Shown: positions 10,815 to 21,192, counted from the first letter of the stretch. The stretch: 64,000 bases of DNA from Cylindrobasidium torrendii FP15055 ss-10 (GCA_000934385.1 KN880567.1:1-64000), one strand, 5' to 3'. The notes: generated by a model from the letters alone, not told the origin. Made by a program: numbers and translations.

Positions 10815-11910
10815 TGTCGTTGTCGTCGTTGCAGATATCGTGAGAGTGAGGGAGAAAATTGGCCAGCAACGGGGTGGTCGTGGGAATGTAAGAAGGAAGA
10901 AAAGGGTGGGAAGGTCGCCATGGGCCGCGGCTTCTTTATATTCCGGAATTTCCGCACGACCATTGTGCTCGATTTGGGCGAAGGACAAGGACGGCTGAAA
11001 TTTGCCGAACGGGGATCACGGCAAACGTGGTCCTTGATCGAGTACCCCGGTCCGCACGCCCCTGGTAGCACCCAAGTTTCCCTTTTTGGGTCTCCTTTTG
11101 TCGAATGGCCCAATGCGGCCAACAATAACAGAGTTTGACCCCGGGCCCACATGCGCTATCAGAATATATCTACATGCACAAATGAAAAGATGGAATACAG
11201 ATAACCACGAGCCTTGCTTTCGGATGTCCATAGTCCCCGGTCGGTCATGCTGTCCTGCTCTCCAGCCGGCGCTGCTCGGAAAACAGCGAGAAAGACATTG
11301 AGTTCAACATTCATGACGGCCACGCTGCAGTGGGCACGTTCTCATCTCGCGAATTGCCTCGCGCCATTGTCATAGTTCCGCGATTTCAAGTGCCACTTTC
11401 TCTCGTGTTGGTACTTACGGCTCTGTCGAGTTCCCAACGACTTGATGAACAGGATATGGGACTCAAGAGAGACTGTGGATCACTCCTGGAAAGGAAAGTT
11501 TGATGGGCTAAGATTCGACAATGGCGCTGATTACCAAGGGCAGGACAGTTTGGAGATTGCTCATTTCATCAAACATAATATTCGAGGAGTTCTGAGCAAA
11601 GTTTCTTCTAAGCGAAGTACGATTCATGTACTTGACTGCAGTGAGTTCACGGATAGCTGGTGCATTGCAGGAGTGATGACATGGTCATAGTGATTGTATA
11701 CTTCATACCATTTCCGATGCCTAGAGGCTAGATATTTAGCGCGCCAGAATGCTTCATATGTACTACCAAGCCTTCCCAATCGTCAGAGTGCTAAGTAGTA
11801 CTTACACGGGACGGGGGAGTGGATCCGGGGCTTGATCTAAGCTCGATCGAAAATGGCAACATGCATGGATCTCGGACCGATGTCCGCATCTTCTCTCTCG
11901 ACCACCATTA
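10815..11910. other. Divergent intergenic region (DUF7330 / F-box)
   Basis: No supported gene lies in these 1.1 kb. An 83-codon open frame at 11442-11690 has no splice support or recognisable motif and was not called. The region must contain the promoters of the DUF7330 gene (minus) and of the F-box gene starting at 11911 (plus). Confidence 0.4.
10935..10953 (-). promoter_or_regulatory. TATA box with adjacent heat-shock-element-like site
   Basis: TATAAA on the minus strand (10935-10940) directly abuts TTCCGGAATTTCC (10941-10953). The latter has two perfect alternating nGAAn units and an imperfect third, as in heat-shock-factor sites. The match is short and could be chance. Confidence 0.3.
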
Positions 11911-13380
11911 ATGGCTACTCCAATCTCAGCCCCCGTCAAACTGCCTGCAGAGGTTCTGGAAAACATATTCCGGCTCGCAATCGGCAACACCGTCTCTGCA
12001 GACCCCACTCGACTAGCAATCAGCCTTGTATGCAAGGCCTGGCACCGCGCCCTCTACGGAAACCCCTTTTTGTGGTCGAAAATTTCACTCGAATTCGAAT
12101 GTGCGCCAAAAGATGGAAGGCATTGGGCCGATCTTGCATTGAAGACTCCAAATTGGTCATTTTTGAGACAGGCGTTGAACCTTTCTCATCCACAGCTTCT
12201 CGACATAGACATCCGGTTCTTTGTGGACAACCCGATGTTCAAGCGACTGGACGAGTGCTGCCAGTGTCCCGAAATCCTGGATATATTCGCGATTCTGCGG
12301 ATGCACACCGTCAGGTGGCGTTCTATGGTCCTGCAACTCCCGGAGGTCATCATTAGCGACGTCTGGAGATTTTTTACCACGCCGTCGTTTCCAGCGCTTG
12401 AACGTTTTGTGCTCCGCACTTGCGACGGGGCCCTCTACTTTGGCTGGCCAGGAGAACACACGGTCGGCCCACAGCTTCGCCACCTGGAAATCAACTTTTA
12501 CGCCCCTGTGTTCGTAGCTCCTTGGGCCAATCTGCAGATACTCTGCATGGGCTTCGAAGATCCCATGGATGCGCGGAGAGTTCTGGTGCAGACACGGAAT
12601 CTCACTGCCCTCACCATCACGCATGTTGGACCCACGCCAAAGGATGGTGCCATCGACCCGACTTTCATAACACTCGGCAGTTTGCGCGAGCTGTGTATGG
12701 AAGATTGTGCTCTTTTTCAAATGCATGGACTTCTGCGTTGTCCTCGATTGCTCTCATACAAGTTCTTTGGCCAGATGGAGCAAAACCACCATAGACACAA
12801 AGTTGAAATAATCTGCGTCACACGCTACGAGAACAATTTCCATCATGGCCTTCCAAGTGAACAGTCCGCACAATGCCTCATTCACCTCCTCCAGAGCTCT
12901 AGAGCTTGTATCACCGCGCTGGATGTTAGTCACATGCGCGGCTTGTCCGGACTTCCCGCCCTCCTGGAACACATCGGTCACGACTTGAAGACACTCATTG
13001 TGGCCGACTACTGGTACCCAGAGGACATCAATCTTGCCTTTTCGACGTTGACGGACCCAACTGTTGTCCCACAGCTATCTGCACTCGTTCTCGAGACGGA
13101 AGACGACAATCTCAGTTTCAGTCCGTACGTCGAGCAGGCCATAACTGCACGCCGTCAGGCGGGAGTTCTACGTCGCGTATATATAGAGCGCAGAGTTGAA
13201 CCAGGATCAGACCTCGTGATAGAGTCCGCCAGTTCGTTGAAGATCCAGGACGTGTATGCGGCGTCGTCGCTGGCAACTACATTGACGGGATACAGACGAG
13301 AAGGTCTAGATGTGCAGTGGATCGCTGGGCCGTACGACATCCTGACGCTGGCCCGCAAGGGAATGGTAACTCGATTTTGA
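11911..13380 (+). CDS. F-box protein of the local array, copy 1
   Basis: A single-exon gene of 489 aa. The N-terminal F-box (about residues 10-60) contains LPAEVLENIFRLAIGN and DPTRLAISLVCKAWHRALY. The rest is an LRR-like substrate-binding region, and the end is the family tail DILTLARKGMVTRF. Copies at 16727, 19584 and 21193 share the F-box and the tail with more divergence between, so this is a locally expanded family. The probable role is SCF ubiquitin-ligase substrate selection. This copy is the most divergent intact member. The start is the first Met before the F-box and matches the short N-terminus of the paralogues. Confidence 0.8.
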   Translation: MATPISAPVKLPAEVLENIFRLAIGNTVSADPTRLAISLVCKAWHRALYGNPFLWSKISLEFECAPKDGRHWADLALKTPNWSFLRQALNLSHPQLLDIDIRFFVDNPMFKRLDECCQCPEILDIFAILRMHTVRWRSMVLQLPEVIISDVWRFFTTPSFPALERFVLRTCDGALYFGWPGEHTVGPQLRHLEINFYAPVFVAPWANLQILCMGFEDPMDARRVLVQTRNLTALTITHVGPTPKDGAIDPTFITLGSLRELCMEDCALFQMHGLLRCPRLLSYKFFGQMEQNHHRHKVEIICVTRYENNFHHGLPSEQSAQCLIHLLQSSRACITALDVSHMRGLSGLPALLEHIGHDLKTLIVADYWYPEDINLAFSTLTDPTVVPQLSALVLETEDDNLSFSPYVEQAITARRQAGVLRRVYIERRVEPGSDLVIESASSLKIQDVYAASSLATTLTGYRREGLDVQWIAGPYDILTLARKGMVTRF

Positions 13381-13935
13381 CTCTGATAATTGTACTCCAA
13401 TATTATTCTTGATTTATAATGGAGTCTGCTTAATTCAACCATTGATGTAACGATGTGGCTTTGCGGCTTGGGAAACCTGGACAGGATCATGATGAACATC
13501 TTCGCCTGCGCTCTCTACAAGACGTATCTGCACAGTTTGGGCCCTATTCAGCAAGCCTTGTTTGGACTTCGCAAAAATGCGGATTGGACATGGGAGCACA
13601 CAGACGATAATTTTATGCAGGAGACTGCTCAGTGATGGTCAAAAGGTATCGATGAGCGGCTTGAACTTGACCTCCACTAATTCCTGTGATAGGTCAACCA
13701 AGGTATGTATATTAGGAGCGAGGCCTCAAGGCCTCAGGCTTTATGCTGGGCATTTGCTTTGGTGCGCATAGACGAATCATGGTTCGCCGATATCATTAAT
13801 TTGGCTGTACGATGCCACACATGCTAGGAAGAGATACTACAGCCATTCGAGTGAAGAAGCTCACAGTATAAATAAGTATAAGATAGAAGATGAACTCATA
13901 CAAGAATCAAGGGCTTCGCTACCTTCCACCTCACC
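13381..13935. other. Convergent intergenic region within F-box array
   Basis: This lies between the 3' ends of F-box copy 1 (plus) and the F-box pseudogene (minus). It carries a quasi-palindromic repeat of AGGCCTCA near 13719-13737. No gene is supported. Confidence 0.4.
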
Positions 13936-15041
13936 CTAGAAGCGCGTCAAACCTACCTTGGTTGCGCGCTCTAGAATATCATCGATGTCGCCGTCCGTGT
14001 GAGTCCATTGCACCTGCAGCCCTTCGTTCCTGCACCTGAGTAGCGTTTGAGCCAAAGACGACTCAGCACAGATCCGGCGAAACGACGATGGAGATGCAGC
14101 CTTGTGCGAGCTGTCCAGAGACAAGCTCTTCAATGGTGGAATGTTCATCTCTGGCGCAGGCCCCAAACGCGTCAGGATAAGCTGCTCCAGAAATGGACTT
14201 TCCTGGAATAAAATGTCTTCAAGGTTGCATTCGCAGATTTCGAGCCACTGGAGCTTCGGAAGCAGGGGTGTAGACTTGTCCTCCATGAGAGCAAAGACTG
14301 GACGGGCGTCGCGGCCGCCCCCAAATCGAAGAGTCGTCAAGTCCCCTTGAACAAAGCGCAGGAGCTCGAAAAACTGTTCCGTGTGTGGATGGTGCGCGTC
14401 TATCCTTAAAGTGCGGATATGGGCCTTGGATGCGTTTAGAAGGTGTAGAGCATGGCCAAAATAAATCTCGGATGGAGAGTCTATAAGACCCTGGCAGAGA
14501 AGCGGAGTGTGAGACGTGTGTTCTGGTGGCAGATCGCTTAATGCCAGGTGCGTGAGATTGGGAAGACTGATTATTGCATGGATTGCGTGTAGAGCACATT
14601 CATTGATCTCCAATTGCCGGATTCCCACCAGTGTGAATGGCTCGGCGTGAACGAGCACCATCGAGAAAGATGATTGCGGATGGCCGCGCAAAAGTCTTCG
14701 AAGCCAGGGATTACGGTATCGTGCTCCTCGCTGTCGCATTCGATGTAGATGTCGAGGGGGAGAGGGTGGGACAATATTAGGGCCTGGCGCAGAAAGGACC
14801 AGCTGTCGGCAGCCGGAGGCGATTCGATGTCAAGCCCAGGTTTCTCGATGAAAAGCGTTATATCATTCCAAAGCGACGGAGTTTGATAGAGTGCACGGTT
14901 CCAGGATTTGGCAACAAGGCTAATGGCGAGCCTGGTCGAGTCTCTACCGATGGGATTCGTGATGGCGAGCTTGAAGATAGCCGTGATGATTTCGACCGGA
15001 ATTGGGTGTCCACAGCAGGTTATTTCAGAGACGGAGGCCAT
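13936..15041 (-). pseudogene. F-box pseudogene of the local array (frame-broken by internal deletion)
   Basis: The upstream frame from the ATG at 15041 carries an intact F-box (PIPVEIITAIFKLAI, DSTRLAISLVAKSWNRALY) down to HLSRW, matching paralogue position IHWRS. Homology resumes in a different frame at EPFTLVGIRQLEINECAL, which matches EPFVLNSVFDLSMSDCAL of the 19584 copy, and runs to the family tail VGLTRF at 13936. About 115-120 codons of the middle region are missing and the junction near 14640-14665 shifts frame. No intron of workable size restores the frame, so this is called a pseudogene. If expressed it would give a truncated F-box protein with a short altered tail. Its ATG is only 73 bp from that of the divergent PI-PLC-like gene. 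Confidence 0.7.
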
Positions 15042-15114
15042 TAGGAGATGGTGGTTTCTGTTGGGTTTCTTTCGGAATTTGCCGCCATCATCATCTCTCT
15101 CTCCTTCGCCTGCC

Positions 15115-16462
15115 ATGCGGCTGACCGTCGTGAATCTGACGGACAACGCCCTGTCCTGCATTTGGCAGAAGAACAATGAAAGTAAAGCCAACGTTCTCCC
15201 GCACAACACAACGACAATCGAGGCGCCGCGGCGGTCTCGAAAGCTCGTCATCGCCGACGCTGTGCAGGCCAAGGAAATGGAAAGCCCGCTGAATTATACT
15301 ATCCGTCTCGCGCTATCACTCGGCTCTTCCTGGAAGACCCATTCTCTGCCGGATGACTGCCCATGGAGAGCATTCACCGTCAAGGTGCGTTTCCTGCACA
15401 GACACAGGATAGCTTGCTGAACGCCAACAGATAGACCGTGCCCACAGCCATCTCATCATTCTTCCCAAGCGTGATGCACGAACCTTTCTGGCTGATATGC
15501 CCGACGATAGCTCACTGGCCGACCTACTTCTTCCTGGAACTCATGATACGTGCGTCTCTGCTATCCTCCCCCAAGTCTTGACTGACATCGCGTTTAGAAT
15601 GGCGCTGTATGGCTGGCCAATATCTCAATGCCAAGATTTGGCGACGCCTCTTGTGGTACAGCTCAACGCTGGTATCCGCGTACTCGACATCCGTATGGCG
15701 GTCATCAAAGGCAAACTCATCGCATACCATGGCATATATCCTCAGAGGACACCTTTCGCAAACGTCATCACGACTCTGCGTGACTTCCTGGCCAATGTAC
15801 CCTCCGAGACGCTCGTCATGTCTCTCAAGCAAGAGGACTTTCCAGCCACCAGCGCGGCAGACTTTTCGCGGATAGTGCACGACGAGATGATGGCCATTCC
15901 CGAACTATGGTTTCTCGAGAACCGCATTCCAACGCTGCGAGAGGTGCGAGGAAAAGTCGTGTTGCTCAGCCGCTTCGGTGGTGACGGTAGCGGCTGGGAG
16001 GGCGGACTAGAAGGACTCGGCATACACCCTACTCGATGGCCAAATAGCGCAAGGGAAGGGTTCGAGTGGACATGCAAGGGAACGACGGTACGCACACAAG
16101 ACTGGTACAACATCCCCTCCTTCCTCGATATCCCAGAAAAGGTCGACAAAGCTGTTGGTGTCCTGCTCCCGCCGCCTGGGGATAAATCAACACTTTCCAT
16201 CAGCTACTTCAGCGCCGCTTCGTTCCCTTTGGCTTTACCGCCAACAGTTGCAAAGGGCTTTGGGTGGCCGAAAGCTGGATTTGGCGTCGAAGGGGTGAAC
16301 AGCCGTGTTGGTAGGTGGCTGTTGGACAGATTGGCGGTTTGTGCAGATATTGAGGAGAAGGATCAGCCCAGGATACGAGGATGGGCGCTCACCGACTTCT
16401 TCCAGGACCCGGAGTCTGCTTTGGTGCCACTGCTGATTGAATGCAACTATTATGGACGCTGA
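15115..16462 (+). CDS. PI-PLC X-domain phosphodiesterase-like protein
   Basis: Three exons, 15115-15384, 15431-15549 and 15598-16462, give 417 aa. Residues about 1-115 form a basidiomycete-type N-terminal beta domain of unknown role. The PI-PLC X domain follows with the two catalytic histidine motifs LPGTHDTMALYGWP (split by intron 2) and YHGIYPQ, plus LNAGIRVLDIR and a long C-terminal part. There is no signal peptide and no Y, C2 or PH domain, so it resembles bacterial-type single-domain PI-PLC and the fungal PLC-like phosphodiesterases. These cleave phosphatidylinositol or GPI-type substrates; the substrate here is unknown. Intron 2 is 48 nt and stop-free, so its retention would add 16 residues right after the first catalytic His motif. 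Confidence 0.85.
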
Positions 16463-16726
16463 GACGCCTCTTTACGACTTTTCATGATATCGGATTACCC
16501 AGCTCTGGAATTGTAGATACTACCCTACTTGCAGCATTGATTAACACACGGAATTCAGCATATAATACCCTCACCAAATGCTGACCGAATCGCACTTGCT
16601 CGTTCGCCTCTAGTCTCGAGCCAGCCGCCCGACTCGTCACGATAACAAGTGATGTTCGCCTCTCAGAATTGTCCATTTCCAAGGATCGATCGATGTACAT
16701 ACATAATCTCTTGACCATCGACCACC

Positions 16727-18166
16727 ATGACCACCGCAACATGCTATGGGCTCAAGATGCCTGCGGAAATTCTGACCAACATCTTCAAGCACGCTCTCGG
16801 AAATACCGTCTCTGCCGATCCCACTCGACTGGCTATCAGTCTTGTCTGCAAGTCCTGGCACCGCGTCCTCTACGAAAATCCATCTCTGTGGACAAACATT
16901 TCCCTAGTATACGGCCCTGGACCTCGCCAGGAGGTTTTGATACCGGACTGGTCATTTTTGGAGCAGGCACTTGACCTCGCACACCCACACCCTATCGACA
17001 TTAAAATTCGGTTCGACAAATGGAGTGAAACCCATCCCTCGAACGAAGAGCTATATTCCCTCTCACAAATCATCACAGTACTGCAGATGCATACCATTCA
17101 CTGGCGTTCCCTCGTCCTCTGTCTCCCAGAGGACCTCATGTACGCCGTCCTGGAGTCTGAATGTCTCGAGTCTGCATTATCCCCAGGACTCCAACGCGTT
17201 GTACTTCGTGGTTGCAACCGGTTTGAAGATGAACACCGCAGTGGCACCCCTATTACATTCAGCCCGCAACTTCGTCACCTGGAAATCAACTTTTACCTCT
17301 TGGATTTGTCGCCTCACTGGGGCAACTTGCAGAGCCTTTGCATGGGATTCCGTAACCCGCTAGAGGCGAAGACGATACTAATGCAGGCAAAGAATCTCTC
17401 TACCCTTGTCATCACCCACGTTGGTCCGCTGGAGCAGGCGACCACTGTCCCTCCGTTCAAGCTTATTCGCGTGCTCGACCTGTCCATGTCGGGGTGTGCC
17501 CTCAAGGAACTACATCACATCCTGCGCTGCCCTCACCTCGGCACACTCAGATTTTGTGGCATAGCCAAACAAAACCATGTCAACCATATGAGCAGCGCTG
17601 GAGTAAACGATGACTGCCCGATGGACTACTACCCGTTCTCCAAAGATATGGCTGAGCATGCGATCAGCATCATCGACGCTTCCCAAGCTCGTATCAGCAC
17701 ACTCGACGCCTCCCAAAGGGTTATTTTCTCAGACGCCTTCCTTCTTCTTTCGAGACGCATCCATGACGACTTGCATACACTTGCATTGAAGGGATGGTAT
17801 ATGCAAAATGAAAACAACAAGATTTTCGGTTCGCTCATGGATGTGAACGTTGCCCCACAACTGTCCTCACTGGAAATCGAAAATGACCACGACAGTGTTG
17901 TGTTCTGCCCATTACTCGAAGAGACTATCGTCGCGCGCCATCGAGCAGGGGTCTTGCGTCGGGTCCGTATGGAGCGGTCGACTGGAGTGGCAGCGTATTA
18001 CCAGACGGATGGGTTCGGCTGTCTGAAGTTCCTCGACGTGTGTGCGCAATCGTCACTTGCGAAGACGTTGTCGAGGCTCAGACGGGAGGGCTTGGATGTA
18101 GAGTGGACCGTTGGAGCACGCGACATCTTGGACTTGGCTCGCAAGCGGATGGTTACGCGGTTTTAG
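16727..18166 (+). CDS. F-box protein of the local array, copy 2
   Basis: A single exon of 479 aa starting MTTATCYGLKMPAEILT. The F-box (about 10-60, AEILTNIFKHALGN, DPTRLAISLVCKSWHRVLY) is nearly identical to copies 3 and 4. An LRR-like region follows, ending with DILDLARKRMVTRF. Its stop codon lies only 33 nt from the stop of the convergent uracil-DNA glycosylase gene. That arrangement is repeated, inverted and decayed, beside copy 4, which marks this gene as the likely donor of the duplication. The probable role is SCF substrate adaptor; the target is unknown. Confidence 0.8.
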   Translation: MTTATCYGLKMPAEILTNIFKHALGNTVSADPTRLAISLVCKSWHRVLYENPSLWTNISLVYGPGPRQEVLIPDWSFLEQALDLAHPHPIDIKIRFDKWSETHPSNEELYSLSQIITVLQMHTIHWRSLVLCLPEDLMYAVLESECLESALSPGLQRVVLRGCNRFEDEHRSGTPITFSPQLRHLEINFYLLDLSPHWGNLQSLCMGFRNPLEAKTILMQAKNLSTLVITHVGPLEQATTVPPFKLIRVLDLSMSGCALKELHHILRCPHLGTLRFCGIAKQNHVNHMSSAGVNDDCPMDYYPFSKDMAEHAISIIDASQARISTLDASQRVIFSDAFLLLSRRIHDDLHTLALKGWYMQNENNKIFGSLMDVNVAPQLSSLEIENDHDSVVFCPLLEETIVARHRAGVLRRVRMERSTGVAAYYQTDGFGCLKFLDVCAQSSLAKTLSRLRREGLDVEWTVGARDILDLARKRMVTRF

Positions 18167-18199
18167 ATCTAGTAACATGTATATTCCAAGTCTGCTTGA

Positions 18200-19411
18200 T
18201 TATTGTTCGTTTAGTATATTCCAGTTTATCCCGCCCTCTGGTCCATATTTCTTCACCAACCACTCGTTCGCCTCTCGAAAATGTCCGTTCCCCAAGAAAC
18301 CTCTGTGTGCCGAGAGCGGCGAAGGATGAGGGGACCGCAACACCAGATGAATATTCTAGACATTGAGATGAGAACACGGTTAAACAACAAGTCAAGAATA
18401 TACCTCATTAATGTGAATATTCGCACACGTCTTCTGTGCGGGCGCGCCCCACGCCATGAAAACGACACCGCGGCCATCTGGCCGGTTGAGGACAGCACGA
18501 AGGACCTCGCCGGTGAACGTCTCCCAGCCTTTCTTTGCATGAGAATTTGCTTTGTGTGCGCGAACAGTGAGGCAGGCGTTGAGCCACAAAACTCCTTCAC
18601 GGGCAAGTGGACTCAAGTCTCTTCGAGGTGTTAGCGTCATTGGAAGGATATGCACAGCAGCGTATTAGACAAACGTACCCAGAGGATGGGATACTGAAGC
18701 CAGGAACATCGTTCTTCATCTGCTTGTAGATGTTTCTCAATGATGGTGGTGTCTTTGTGGGAGGTAGCACAGAGAAAGAAAGCCCTTGGTGGGTTTAGCT
18801 ATGCTGGAGGTTGATCAGGCGGGGGAATGTACCATGGGCTTGTCCATCGTCGTGATAGGGATCCTGCACAGAGATTAAGCCTCAGTGCTGGCGTATGTGT
18901 TTGCGCCTTACCTGACCAAGGATGACGACTTTAACATTATGGAGCGCAGCAAGACGAGACCATGAATAGACATCTTTCACTACAGAGAATTAGAGCAGCG
19001 AAAGTTGTAGGGCACCGAGAAGCGCACGGGGAGGAAAGACTTGATATTGGTTGAGCTCTCCCTGCAAGAACTCCTTGAGCTAACGAAGCTGTTCAGTTGA
19101 AATCATCAAGCGTGAGAACGACGCACCTTTCTGAAGTACGGCTTGTCAAACTCCTTTGCTAGCGCCTCATACCACGACTTGTCCATGGATTGCAGTTCGA
19201 GTGTCGCGAGAGATAGCTCCAAGGGTAAATCGGGTTTGGATGTAGTGTCAGGATCCTGGGCTGCCGCCGCCGCTATTACTTTCTTCGCCGTCCTAGCTCG
19301 TCGTTGGTGCCAAGTCAAATCTTCAAGCAATTGAGCGCACCGTTTACTTGCATCCTGTGCGACCTTGGGAAATTTGAGGGTTTTCTGAACTAATGCAGAA
19401 GCTGAGGACAT
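18200..19411 (-). CDS. UNG1: Uracil-DNA glycosylase, family 1
   Basis: Seven exons, in coding order 19411-19127, 19079-19028, 18979-18912, 18863-18833, 18784-18679, 18620-18404 and 18355-18200, join in frame to 304 aa. Family-1 UDG signatures are complete: the catalytic water-activating loop [13 protein letters not shown], the Leu/Phe uracil pocket [20 protein letters not shown], and the DNA-intercalating loop [10 protein letters not shown]. The enzyme excises uracil from DNA to start base excision repair. An in-frame upstream Met at 19486 would add 25 residues rich in Arg and without acidic residues, a possible mitochondrial presequence, so alternative starts could give mitochondrial and nuclear forms. 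It is convergent with F-box copy 2. Confidence 0.92.
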
Positions 19412-19583
19412 GGCCGTTGAGAAACAAAGACGCGTTCGCGTTGTGTGGTTCTGTTTACCGCCGCGTCTGATCGTGGCGCCGCCCACTTGCCATCAGTTGC
19501 ACTAAGCCCTTGCGATTCGAAATCTGAGCTTCAGTTGCAAATACAAATAATCAATAATCAACCAGACTTGTTTTAAGCTACAT

Positions 19584-21017
19584 CTAAAACCGCGTAACCA
19601 CTCGCTTGCGAGCCAACTCCAGGATGTCGCGTTCTCCGACGGTCCACTCTACGTCCAAGCCCTCCCGTCTGAGCCTCAACAACGTCTTTGCAAGTGACGA
19701 CTGCGCACACATGCCGAGGAACTTCAGCGAGCCGAAACTATCCCTCACATAATCGGCATCCACTTCGAACAACTGGTTCATGCGGACCCGACGCAGAACC
19801 CCTGCTCGATGGCGCGCGACAATAGTCTCTTCGAGGGATGAGCAGAATACAATAATGTTGTACTCGTTCTCGATTTCAAGTGAAGATAGTTGTGGAGCAA
19901 CGTTCACATCCATGAGTGAACCGAAAATCTTGTCGTTTTCTTTGTGAGACTCCCCTCCCTGCAGGGCAAGAGCCTGCAAGTCGTGGATGCGCGTTAAAAG
20001 AAGAAGCAAGGCTCCCGAGCTGATACATCTTGCGGTGATGTCGAGTGTGCTAATAAGAGCTTTGGAAGCCTCGATGATGCTGATTGCGTGCGTGGTAATC
20101 TCTTCAGCTAACAAGAATTCACTGATTGTGCAGTTGGCTCGAGGTTCGATATGGTCGACATGGATCTGTTTGAGTATGCAAGAGAACCTAAATGTGATGA
20201 GGCGAGGGCAGCGCAGGATGCGGTGCAGTTCCTTGAGAGCACAGTCCGACATGGACAGGTCAAACACGCTGTTGAGAACGAACGGTTCTACAGTGGTCCC
20301 GTGTTCCATTGAGCCAACGTGGGTGATGACAAGGGTGGAAAGATTCTTTGGGTGCGCGAGTATCGTTTTTGCTTCTTGTGCATCGCGGAATCCTATGCAA
20401 AGACTCTGCAAGCTGCCCCAGTGGGGCGACAAATCCGAAAAGTGAAAGTTGATTTCCAGATGACGGAGTTGCGGGCTGAAGGTAATAGGGATGCCCCTGT
20501 CGTGTTCATCTTCGAACTGGTGGCAACCACGAAGTACAACGCGTTGGAGCCCTGGGGATGATGCAGAGTCGAGACATTCAGACTCCAGGACGGCGTGCAT
20601 AAGGTCTTCTGGGATGTCAAGGACAAGTGAACGCCAGTGGATGACATGCACCCGCAGTACTGCGAGGATGTTTCTGATTGAAACTTGTTTTTCTTTTGAG
20701 AAGTTGTCAGATTCGATCCTCTTGTCGAACCGAATCTCGACGTCGATAGGGTGCGGGTGAGCGAGGTCGAGTGCTTGCTCGAAGAATGACCAGTCCGGTA
20801 TCGTGACCCCCCGGTTAGGTTCGAAGCCGAATATTAAGGATATCTTCGACCAAAAAGATGGATTTTCGTACAGGACGCGGTGCCAGGACTTGCAGACAAG
20901 ACTGATAGCCAGTCGAGTGGGGTCGGCAGAGACGGCATTTCCGAGGGCGTGCTTGAAGATGTCGGTCAGAATCTCCGCAGACATCTTGTTGAAACCACAG
21001 CATATTGTGGTGGTCAT
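19584..21017 (-). CDS. F-box protein of the local array, copy 3
   Basis: A single exon of 477 aa, starting MTTTICCGFNKMSAEILT. The F-box is almost identical to that of copy 4 (ALGNAVSADPTRLAISLVCK). The LRR-like middle and the tail DILELARKRVVTRF are more diverged. About 20 nt before the ATG match the region before copy 2's ATG, so the duplication included a little 5' flank. The 3' flank also resembles that of copy 2 up to the words around the UNG stop. The probable role is SCF substrate adaptor. Confidence 0.8.
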   Translation of the reverse strand: MTTTICCGFNKMSAEILTDIFKHALGNAVSADPTRLAISLVCKSWHRVLYENPSFWSKISLIFGFEPNRGVTIPDWSFFEQALDLAHPHPIDVEIRFDKRIESDNFSKEKQVSIRNILAVLRVHVIHWRSLVLDIPEDLMHAVLESECLDSASSPGLQRVVLRGCHQFEDEHDRGIPITFSPQLRHLEINFHFSDLSPHWGSLQSLCIGFRDAQEAKTILAHPKNLSTLVITHVGSMEHGTTVEPFVLNSVFDLSMSDCALKELHRILRCPRLITFRFSCILKQIHVDHIEPRANCTISEFLLAEEITTHAISIIEASKALISTLDITARCISSGALLLLLTRIHDLQALALQGGESHKENDKIFGSLMDVNVAPQLSSLEIENEYNIIVFCSSLEETIVARHRAGVLRRVRMNQLFEVDADYVRDSFGSLKFLGMCAQSSLAKTLLRLRREGLDVEWTVGERDILELARKRVVTRF

Positions 21018-21064
21018 GGTGGTTGATGGTCAAGAAATCACAAGGGCCGCCGATCAATCCTACG

Positions 21065-21170
21065 AACATATGGACATTTCCGAGAGGCGAACGAGTAAAT
21101 TGCCATTTGGTGAAGAAATATGGACCGTAGGGTGGGATAATTTGGAATGTACTGAATGAACAATAATTGA
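21065..21170 (+). pseudogene. Relic of uracil-DNA glycosylase 3' end
   Basis: About 100 nt closely match the coding 3' end of UNG (complement of about 18195-18285), including words such as CGAGAGGCGAACGAG and GGTGAAGAAATATGGACC and the terminal GAACAATAAT. The copy has substitutions, a small insertion and an in-frame TAA where UNG encodes Trp (GHFREANE then stop). It has no upstream UNG sequence, so it cannot encode an enzyme. It lies tail-to-tail with F-box copy 4 at nearly the same spacing (about 26 nt) as UNG has to F-box copy 2 (33 nt), showing that a block holding an F-box gene and the UNG tail was duplicated in inverted orientation. Confidence 0.8.
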
Positions 21171-21192
21171 GCACATTTATGTTAAGCTACGT

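Noticed and set aside
11442..11690. 83-codon open frame in the spacer before F-box copy 1
   Set aside because: No signal peptide, domain, splice signal or promoter support; its composition looks like intergenic sequence.
14641..14670. Short 10-nt deletion between ATGG repeats as cause of the F-box frameshift
   Set aside because: A small deletion would explain HLSRW only. Aligning the following residues to EPFVLNSVF of the 19584 copy shows that about 350 nt are missing, so one larger deletion is the better explanation.
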